Source of the DNA: an uncultured Acetatifactor sp.
GTDB taxonomy: Bacteria; Bacillota; Clostridia; Lachnospirales; Lachnospiraceae
Length of the DNA stretch: 12,722 nt
Assembly: GCA_947626405.1 (NCBI GenBank)
Contig: CANQSE010000030.1
Location: 1 to 12,722 of the forward strand
Direction of reading: 5' to 3'
Shown here: piece after piece, positions 7,168-12,005 of the stretch
Layout of the letters: each line of letters opens with the position of its first letter
How positions within the stretch are numbered: position 1 is the stretch's first letter
Made by a program: the position numbers and the translations under genes
Notes under the pieces: model-generated
Databases searched by the model: none
What the model saw: the letters and a program-made list of their open reading frames with translations, nothing else
Told to the model about the DNA's origin: nothing

Positions 7168-8526
7168 TTATCCCTCAGGCGTGTTTTCCTGCGGCGTACC
7201 GCCCGGCAGATATTTCTCATACAGCATATGCTGATCGTCTATGCACTGCCAGGCGCTGCTGGAGCCCGCCGTGACGCACAGATATTCTCTGCCGTTTACG
7301 TCAACGGAGAGACTGGCGGCGCAGCTTCCTGACTGATTTACAAACCCCGTCTTTCCGCAGAGCACTTCACCATGGGTATCCCTGTCTTCGATCCGGCGCA
7401 GAAACAGGTTAGAAATGGAAATTCCCTCCGGATGCTGTTCCGTAGACGACGTATTGTAGGTGTGTGCAGAAAGCACCTGACGGCAGAACGGATTGTCCGC
7501 GGCCTCCTTCAAAATCAGCGCTATGTCGCAGACCGTGCTGTAGTGTGATTCGTCATAAAGTCCCACACAGTTTGTAAAATGCGTCGTCTCGGATATGCCG
7601 AGAGCCTCCAGCTTCTGGTTCATCAATTCCACAAACGCCTCGTGGGATCCTGCTGTATACACCGCCAGACCCACGGCGGCATCAGCTCCGGACGGCAGAA
7701 CCGTTCCATAAAACAAATCTCTCACCGGAATCTGTTCGCCTACGGAAAATCCCACCGCACTACAGTCATTAACGTAGACATAGTCTGTTATTTCTCTTGT
7801 CATCACAAAGAAGTCGTCCAGGACTTCCTCGGTCCCGTCAACAATCCCAAGAGCTTCCGCGGCTGTCAGTACCGTCAACACCTTAGTCATTGACGCAGGG
7901 CTTATGCGCGAGGAATAATTTCTTCCTGCGATAATGCTACCGTCCCCCACATCGATCAGCACGCCATATTCGCTGATAATGCTTTCATCAAACCCTTCCG
8001 TAAAAGACGTTGATGAAGCCTTAAAAACTTCCGGTTCGGACGAAACGGTCACAGTGCCGTCACTGTTTTCAGATGCGGCTGCGCCGGAGGACTCTCCTTC
8101 GGCTTCCGCCCCTTCCGGAGGCGTTTCTTCGCCTTCATCCTGAAAGTCCCCGAGCACTTCTGCCGTAAAACGGCTCTGGACATCTTCCAGTGACAGTATA
8201 ATCTTCTCTCTGTCCGAATAAGACACCTGATTCACCGTATCCGTATTTTCATCTAACTCTGTATTTTCATTAAGTTTCGTATTTTCATTTGATTCCGTAT
8301 TTTCCGCGCTGTGAAGCCGTGCATGCAGTCCAAATCCCAATCCCGCCGCCAGCACCACGGCCGCAGCTGCCAGCACGCACCGATGAAAAATTACCGTTCT
8401 GCGTTTCTGACGTCTCATTTCTTCCAGACGCCGTTTTCTTTTAAGCTGGCGCTCTATCTCATCCTTGTCCTGATCCGGCAGTTCCCGCGTCAGTTTCTGA
8501 GCGTCTCGCACCGTCTCCGCTTCCAT
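7168..8526 (-). CDS. Membrane-anchored D-alanyl-D-alanine carboxypeptidase-like serine peptidase (S11/PBP5-type)
   Basis: A 452-residue protein. A cytoplasmic N-terminus of about 48 residues is very basic (residues 28-43 mostly Arg/Lys), then one transmembrane helix at 49-68, an acidic low-complexity spacer at 73-175, and the penicillin-binding/peptidase domain at about 176-438. The active-site SxxK is S212-M-T-K215 in PASMTK, and KTG is K392-T-G394 in CGKTG. The SxN element reads SGA (279-281) in LPSGADAA, so the usual Asn is Ala. In the family these proteins trim the terminal D-Ala from peptidoglycan pentapeptides. Unlike classic PBP5 it is held by an N-terminal anchor and has no C-terminal amphipathic helix. 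The ATG has GGGAG 8 nt upstream. First gene of a pair with the cellulase. It could be a variant carboxypeptidase or another serine hydrolase of the fold. Confidence 0.86.
   Translation of the reverse strand: MEAETVRDAQKLTRELPDQDKDEIERQLKRKRRLEEMRRQKRRTVIFHRCVLAAAAVVLAAGLGFGLHARLHSAENTESNENTKLNENTELDENTDTVNQVSYSDREKIILSLEDVQSRFTAEVLGDFQDEGEETPPEGAEAEGESSGAAASENSDGTVTVSSEPEVFKASSTSFTEGFDESIISEYGVLIDVGDGSIIAGRNYSSRISPASMTKVLTVLTAAEALGIVDGTEEVLDDFFVMTREITDYVYVNDCSAVGFSVGEQIPVRDLFYGTVLPSGADAAVGLAVYTAGSHEAFVELMNQKLEALGISETTHFTNCVGLYDESHYSTVCDIALILKEAADNPFCRQVLSAHTYNTSSTEQHPEGISISNLFLRRIEDRDTHGEVLCGKTGFVNQSGSCAASLSVDVNGREYLCVTAGSSSAWQCIDDQHMLYEKYLPGGTPQENTPEG
8233..8304 (-). repeat. In-frame 18-bp repeats coding an Asn/Glu/Thr hexapeptide spacer
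   Basis: Four consecutive units encode ENTESN, ENTKLN, ENTELD and ENTDTV just outside the membrane helix of the carboxypeptidase-like protein. The bases repeat as well (the plus strand shows recurring gtattttcat blocks). This is a hydrophilic spacer, similar in kind to the linker in the neighbouring cellulase. Confidence 0.8.
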
Positions 8527-8562
8527 TCAATCAACTCCCATATGCACTGCTTTAGCAGAATC

Positions 8563-8568
8563 ATTATA
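8563..8568 (-). promoter_or_regulatory. Extended -10 promoter for the carboxypeptidase/cellulase operon (copy-1 repeat)
   Basis: The minus strand reads TGGTATAATG, an extended -10 (TGn plus perfect TATAAT), 37 nt before the ATG at 8526. That predicts a start near 8556 and a leader of about 30 nt containing GGGAG. The -35 region is poor (GCTTCC or CGCTTC at 16-17 nt). The same box recurs at 8696-8701 in copy 2, because it lies inside the repeat unit. Confidence 0.6.
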
Positions 8569-8828
8569 CCACCAGCGCAGAAAAGGAAGCGCCGCGATAG
8601 CGGCATTTACTTTTCAAGCGGTGGCTCGCCGGTATAATCGCCGCGACAGCGGCGGCTGCCGATGCAATCGGCAGGGATTTTGCTTTAGCAGAATCATTAT
8701 ACCACCAGCGCAGAAAAGGAAGCGCCGCGACAGCGGCATTTACTTTTCAAGCGGTGGCTCGCCGGTATAATCGCCGCGACAGCGGCGGCTGCCGATGCAA
8801 TCGGCAGGGATTTTGCTTTAGCAAAATC

Positions 8829-8834
8829 ATTATA
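8829..8834 (-). promoter_or_regulatory. Extended -10 box at the outer end of the repeat array
   Basis: The same TGGTATAATG box as in the two full repeats, here in the partial third copy. Its upstream flank (toward tspO) is unique sequence rather than repeat, so this may be the original promoter before the 133-bp unit arose downstream of it. A transcript from here would carry all the hairpins in its leader. Confidence 0.4.
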
Positions 8835-8837
8835 CCA

Positions 8838-8931
8838 TCATTACGACCATCCTTCTACCGTTTTTTAAAAAAACGACACTCCGGCGCACCTTTTCAGTCC
8901 TTCGCCAAAACGTATAACAATGTGCATTTTG
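8838..8931. other. Short unique gap downstream of tspO with an A/T palindrome
   Basis: It contains a near-perfect palindrome of T and A runs bounded by CG (8859-8875) and a loose GGCG...CGCC pairing at about 8882-8905. Read leftward after the tspO stop, the latter precedes a run of seven T (8873-8867), so together they could form a weak terminator for the GntR-ABC-TspO transcript. No gene is visible. Confidence 0.35.
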
Positions 8932-9444
8932 TCACAGATAATGTACGGCGACAGCCAGATTCAGATAACAGGCAAAAGTCACCCAAACAATATAAGGTAC
9001 AAGCAAATAAGCCGCCTTTTTGTCAAGCAGCAGAAATTGACGCATGGTGAGATATATCGCGAACCATAACGCCAATATCCATCCAAACGCCAGAAAATAG
9101 GTCTTTAACTGAAAAAACAGAAGGGGCCATACAATGTTTAAAAGAAGCTGATTGCCGTAAAGCGAAAGAGCAAGGCGTCTGTCGTTACAGCAGGATTCGT
9201 AAACCCTCCATGCGGCGATTCCCATCAATATGTACAGAATTGTCCAGACTATGGGAAACACCCATCCCGGAGGCGCAAGCGGCGGTTTATACATATCCGC
9301 GTACTGACGCATGCTTCCTCCCGTCAGAAAAGCGCTCAAAATTCCCGCTCCAAGGCTGATTGCAATACTTACGGCCAGAGATTTCAACCGACCTTTTTCA
9401 ATATTAGGTTTAGTAAATTCCGGTTTCTTAAAATTAAATTTCAT
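8932..9444 (-). CDS. tspO: TspO/MBR family membrane protein
   Basis: A 170-residue, five-helix membrane protein of the translocator/peripheral benzodiazepine-receptor family, which binds tetrapyrroles and related ligands. Hallmarks (numbered from the chosen start) are YKPPLAPPGWVFPIVWTILY (52-71), the following MGIAAW, NIVWPLLFF (103-111) and the C-terminal helix ending LNLAVAVHYL. A 24-residue N-terminal extension from an ATG at 9516 lacks a Shine-Dalgarno. The ATG at 9444 (MKFNFKKPEF) has only a weak GGGA before it but gives a length close to the family norm of 155-165 plus a short basic lead. It lies 81 nt after the permease, with at most a weak TATACT box between, so it may be the last gene of the ABC operon. 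Confidence 0.88.
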   Translation of the reverse strand: MKFNFKKPEFTKPNIEKGRLKSLAVSIAISLGAGILSAFLTGGSMRQYADMYKPPLAPPGWVFPIVWTILYILMGIAAWRVYESCCNDRRLALSLYGNQLLLNIVWPLLFFQLKTYFLAFGWILALWFAIYLTMRQFLLLDKKAAYLLVPYIVWVTFACYLNLAVAVHYL

Positions 9445-9525
9445 ACTGCTGTCCCGCGTTTTTTTCTTTACAGTATATGCCGCGGCCTGATAACTTTTGT
9501 AAAAATCATGAAACAAAAAATTTGC

Positions 9526-10152
9526 TTATAGTTCTCTTTTCCTGTAAAAAACAACAGACAGATACCAGGACAGCGCACAGAGCCCAATTCCAAAGAGCAC
9601 CAATCCGCTCAAAAGCAGATTAGGTGTAAATTTGCTCAATGATATCCCTATAGGCAAGCTATCGGTGACAGCGATACCGCCACAAAATATTCCAATCATA
9701 AAAAAATAAACAATTCTTCCCTTTTCGACGCCAAGCAAAAAAACAAACGGCAGGCATAAAGAAAAACAGGCTATTGCCATAACCCACATAAGCACCAAAG
9801 TTATAATATAATCACTGAGCGCAAATCCTCCGTTCACTATATTCATTTTGACTGCCTGAACGATGCCTGTAACTGCCATAACTGCCAGCACCGAAAAAAG
9901 ACCAATAAGATATTTTGCAGACACAATTTGCATTTTTGTATAAGGTAATGTCCCGCTGTAGTGAATCCACCCGCTGCGCTCATCGTAGCTGAGAAGATTG
10001 ACAGGTATCATTCCGCATAAAAGACACGGATAAAACAAATAAAAATTATCCTCATCCACGCAGGATACCACAAGGAAAAGCATCGCAATCAGCAGATATG
10101 CCTTGCAATACTTTTTCATCATGTACCAGTCTTTTAAAAGCAAGCCCTTCAT
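9526..10152 (-). CDS. ABC-2 type transporter permease
   Basis: A 208-residue integral membrane protein with about six hydrophobic helices. It opens with MKGLLLKDWYMMKKY, has GMIPVNLLSYDERSGW at about residues 47-62 and a TLPYTKMQIVSAKYL stretch at 68-82. This is the characteristic pattern of the ABC2_membrane_5-type permeases found with GntR/YtrA regulators. It forms the membrane part of an exporter with the ATPase encoded immediately upstream: the ATPase stop TAA and this ATG are directly adjacent, and AAGGAGG for this gene lies inside the ATPase end, so translation is coupled. The cargo is unknown; relatives act in cell-envelope stress or peptide-antibiotic tolerance. Confidence 0.87.
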   Translation of the reverse strand: MKGLLLKDWYMMKKYCKAYLLIAMLFLVVSCVDEDNFYLFYPCLLCGMIPVNLLSYDERSGWIHYSGTLPYTKMQIVSAKYLIGLFSVLAVMAVTGIVQAVKMNIVNGGFALSDYIITLVLMWVMAIACFSLCLPFVFLLGVEKGRIVYFFMIGIFCGGIAVTDSLPIGISLSKFTPNLLLSGLVLFGIGLCALSWYLSVVFYRKREL

Positions 10153-10995
10153 TTATACCGCCTCCTTAGCCAAAAATACAAAGAGTTCCTCAATACTGAC
10201 AGGGGAGACCGAGCCGTAATCCGGCACGGCGTCCCTAAGTACCAGCGCTTCCGTCCCATATGGATTTTCCTTTTTGTACAAAACCGCATCGGGCGGCAGA
10301 TTCCGCAGCTGCTCCATGGTACAGTGCAGCAGGCCATATTTCGCAAGCAATCGATCCTTTTCCTCGCAGAGCAGCAATTTCCCTTTATGCAGAAAAGTTA
10401 TGTAATCGCACAATTTTTCGAGATCACTTACGATGTGGGACGAGATCAATACGGAATGATTTTCATCTCTTGTAAACTCGTTCAGCATCGTCACAACTTC
10501 GTCCCGAACGACCGGATCCAGTCCCGATGTCGGTTCATCCAGAAGCAGAAGCTTTGCCTTGTGTGACAGTGCAACGGCGATGCCGAGCTTCATTTTCATA
10601 CCACGGGAAAAATCTTTGAACTGCTTGCCATCCGGCAAAGACATTTTGCCGATCAGGGCGGAATATTCTTCTTCCTGCCAGTTTTTGAAAGTGCGCTTCA
10701 TCACCTCTCCAACCTGCCTTACGGTTAAACATTCGGGAAGTCCCACCTCGTCCATGACAACGCCGATATCCTCTTTGATAAGCTCTATGTGGTCGCTGCT
10801 GTCCCTGCCAAAAATCGTTACCGTCCCTTCGTCCTTGCGGAGCATATTCAAAACAAGCTTGATCGTAGTGCTTTTACCGGCGCCGTTTTCTCCGACAAGT
10901 CCCATGATACAGCCGCTTGGAAGCGTCAGGTTTATGTGATCCAACATAAAACCCGGGTAAAATTTTGTTAAATCCTTGATTTCCAGTGAATTCAT
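10153..10995 (-). CDS. ABC transporter ATP-binding protein
   Basis: A 280-residue cytoplasmic ATPase subunit. Walker A is GENGAGKST (35-43), the signature is FSRGMKMKLG (129-138, RGM in place of canonical SGGQ, as in many BcrA/YtrB-type ATPases), Walker B is LLLLDEP (149-155) with Glu154 as the catalytic base, the D-loop is SGLDP (157-161) and the H-loop His is 187. The last 70 residues are the C-terminal extension usual in this exporter class. The ATG is preceded by GGGAGGT. It sits 59 nt after the GntR gene and abuts the permease. All motifs are intact, so the exporter should be functional; the substrate is not predictable from sequence. Confidence 0.94.
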   Translation of the reverse strand: MNSLEIKDLTKFYPGFMLDHINLTLPSGCIMGLVGENGAGKSTTIKLVLNMLRKDEGTVTIFGRDSSDHIELIKEDIGVVMDEVGLPECLTVRQVGEVMKRTFKNWQEEEYSALIGKMSLPDGKQFKDFSRGMKMKLGIAVALSHKAKLLLLDEPTSGLDPVVRDEVVTMLNEFTRDENHSVLISSHIVSDLEKLCDYITFLHKGKLLLCEEKDRLLAKYGLLHCTMEQLRNLPPDAVLYKKENPYGTEALVLRDAVPDYGSVSPVSIEELFVFLAKEAV

Positions 10996-11037
10996 TTTCC
11001 TATACCTCCCGTGCGTTCAAACACACATAACAATCAG

Positions 11038-11061
11038 AATTTGAAATTTTACTTTCAAATT
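11038..11061. repeat. Inverted repeat at the gntR/ATPase junction
   Basis: Perfect 9-bp arms AATTTGAAA and TTTCAAATT around the 6-nt loop TTTTAC, overlapping the gntR stop codon. There is no T-run after it on either strand, so it is not a classic terminator. It could be an RNA processing or stability hairpin between regulator and exporter, or a weak second protein site; its sequence does not match the operator at 11451-11475. Confidence 0.5.
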
Positions 11062-11432
11062 TGTTCCTCCATAGCGAACTGCAGCATTTCAATAAGTTCC
11101 TCCTTGCTTAAATTGCATGTGACCGCCAATCTTACAATTTCCTCGATGTACGCCTCTATTTTTTTGAGATTTTCCTCCCTGATCAGCTCCAGGTTTTTGG
11201 GAGCCACAAAACATCCCTTCCCGGGAATCGTGTAGATAAAACCTTCTTTTTCAAGCTCCTCATAGGCCCGTTTTGTCGTAATAAAACTGATCCTCAGATC
11301 CTTTGCGAGTCCTCGAATGGACGGAAGCATCTCATCCTCCCTTAGGGAACCGCTTATAATCTGAGCTTTGATCTGCGAATATATCTGGTCATAAATTGGC
11401 GTTCCGTTTTTGTTATCGATTAGTATATACAT
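11055..11432 (-). CDS. GntR family transcriptional regulator, YtrA subfamily
   Basis: A 125-residue DNA-binding repressor. Residues about 10-75 form the GntR winged helix-turn-helix: GTPIYDQIYSQIKAQIISG, LPSIRGLAKDLRIS (recognition region) and the wing YTIPGKGCFVA. The short C-terminal helical tail (about 50 residues) and total length fit the YtrA subfamily, which lacks a large ligand domain and usually controls an adjacent ABC exporter. That is the arrangement here. The start was set at 11432 because GGAGG lies 8 nt upstream; an ATG at 11492 would begin inside the promoter and operator. Autoregulation is likely, since a perfect inverted repeat overlaps its own -10 box. Confidence 0.92.
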   Translation of the reverse strand: MYILIDNKNGTPIYDQIYSQIKAQIISGSLREDEMLPSIRGLAKDLRISFITTKRAYEELEKEGFIYTIPGKGCFVAPKNLELIREENLKKIEAYIEEIVRLAVTCNLSKEELIEMLQFAMEEQI

Positions 11433-11450
11433 ACAGCCGCCTCCGTAAAT

Positions 11451-11475
11451 ACTGTATATTTTGATTATATACAGT
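11451..11475. promoter_or_regulatory. Putative YtrA/GntR operator
   Basis: Perfect 9-bp inverted repeat, ACTGTATAT on the left and ATATACAGT on the right, around a 7-nt spacer, 18 nt before the gntR start. It covers the -10 box and the predicted transcription start, so bound protein would block the polymerase. Dyads of this size are typical binding sites of dimeric YtrA regulators; binding is inferred, not shown. Confidence 0.8.
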
Positions 11476-11492
11476 TCGGGCAGAATTGTCAA
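11464..11492 (-). promoter_or_regulatory. Consensus sigma-A promoter of the gntR-ABC-permease operon
   Basis: Minus strand: -35 TTGACA at 11492-11487, a 17-nt spacer, and -10 TATAAT at 11469-11464. Both hexamers and the spacing are perfect consensus. The predicted start near 11457 lies within the operator and gives a leader of about 25 nt carrying the GGAGG site. Such a strong promoter makes sense for an operon held off by a repressor. Confidence 0.9.
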
Positions 11493-11540
11493 TAACCTGC
11501 TTGAAAAAGTGTTAAAATAATAAAAAACGCAGTTCTAAAA

Positions 11541-11786
11541 GTGGTTGATGAATACCGAATCAGCAGGGTCGTGCTTTTCGGCTCGCGCGCTAACGGAACG
11601 GCAACGCCCTCCAGCGACGTCGATTTAATAGTTGAATTTAGCACACCCGTGACACTTATCACGCTTGCCATGCTTTCACAGGCTCTTGAGGAAATTCTCC
11701 ATACAAGTGTAGACATTATCCACGGTCCTATCCAAAGCACCGACCTTCTCGAAATCGACAGGGAGATTGAACTTTATGCCGCGTAG
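11541..11786 (+). CDS. Minimal nucleotidyltransferase (MNT) domain protein, antitoxin type
   Basis: An 81-residue protein (GTG start) with the polymerase-beta-type nucleotidyltransferase core: VVLFGSRANG followed by SSDVDLIVEF, giving the GS...DxD motif (Gly14, Ser15, Asp26, Asp28). MNT proteins pair with HEPN RNases; in studied pairs the MNT acts as antitoxin, in some by adding AMP to HEPN. The start is uncertain. GTG at 11541 lacks a Shine-Dalgarno and removes part of helix 1. The frame stays open upstream to a TGA at 11502 and still reads like the family (KIIKNAVLKVVDEY), but offers no ATG, GTG or TTG, only ATA codons. The gene may therefore be 5'-damaged or use an unusual start. It is the only plus-strand gene and overlaps the HEPN-like remnant. 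Confidence 0.75.
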   Translation: MVDEYRISRVVLFGSRANGTATPSSDVDLIVEFSTPVTLITLAMLSQALEEILHTSVDIIHGPIQSTDLLEIDREIELYAA

Positions 11787-11864
11787 AGACATTATCATAA
11801 TTGACAATATCTTGACGATGAAAAACTGAAGCGGGCAGTCGCAGAAATTTTCTTAAAGATCAAA
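11776..11864 (+). pseudogene. Probable remnant of a HEPN (DUF86-type) partner of the MNT gene
   Basis: An ATG at 11776 overlaps the MNT stop, the normal start arrangement of a HEPN gene. It reads MPRRDIIIIDNILTMKN and stops at 11829. Shifting frame at about 11811 gives LDDEKLKRAVAEIFLKIK, which resembles an internal DUF86 stretch normally found some 30 residues into the protein (DE..LKRAV..). The simplest reading is an internal deletion plus frameshift leaving only N-terminal and mid pieces; no C-terminal RNase motif (RxxxxH) follows before the terminator. The call rests on remembered family patterns over two short peptides, so it is tentative. Confidence 0.45.
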
Positions 11865-11916
11865 CGCCCGTCTCCGATACGGCTGGCACATTCCAGCCAC
11901 AGGAAACGGACGTTTG
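11861..11916 (-). terminator. Large two-tier hairpin terminator downstream of etfA
   Basis: An outer 15-bp stem (11861-11875 with 11902-11916) encloses an inner perfect GGCTGG/CCAGCC stem (11881-11898). Read as minus-strand RNA, the outer stem is fully paired if two G-U wobbles are allowed. As plus-strand RNA the same positions become C-A mismatches, so the structure favours the etfA direction. Short T-rich stretches follow on both sides, so it may also stop the converging MNT transcript. Confidence 0.7.
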
Positions 11917-12005
11917 GTCTTTTATTTTGGATTTTTGATTACTGACGCACCGCTGATGTTGTTGTCACACTTTATGCAGTGTTGTCATTTTAACGTTTTT
12001 GCAGA

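Larger units (their letters stand above)
8548..8837. repeat. Two tandem 133-bp hairpin-rich units plus a 24-bp partial third
   Basis: Copy 1 is 8548-8680, copy 2 is 8681-8813, and a partial copy is 8814-8837. Copies 1 and 2 differ at one base (8597 T, 8730 C); the partial copy differs at one base from the start of copy 2. Each unit holds a long imperfect hairpin (8563-8638 in copy 1, arms ATTATACC/GGTATAAT, tip GCCGC-GATA-GCGGC), then CGCCGC-GACA-GCGGCG (8639-8654), then CTGCCGAT-GCA-ATCGGCAG (8656-8674), then GATTTTGC-TTTA-GCAAAATC across the junction (perfect at 8809-8828, one mismatch at 8676-8695). There is no open reading frame of note. It fills most of the 405-bp gap between the tspO stop and the carboxypeptidase-like start. 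Confidence 0.95.

Noticed and set aside
8548..8837. CRISPR array or riboswitch
   Set aside because: The unit is a continuous 133-bp duplication with no regular short repeats and variable spacers, and I recognise no known riboswitch core. It is better described as a hairpin-rich tandem repeat.
11487..11540. Divergent promoter for the MNT gene
   Set aside because: A TTGTCA at 11486-11491 is present, but the nearest A/T-rich -10 candidate is about 21 nt away and poor, so I could not support a promoter.
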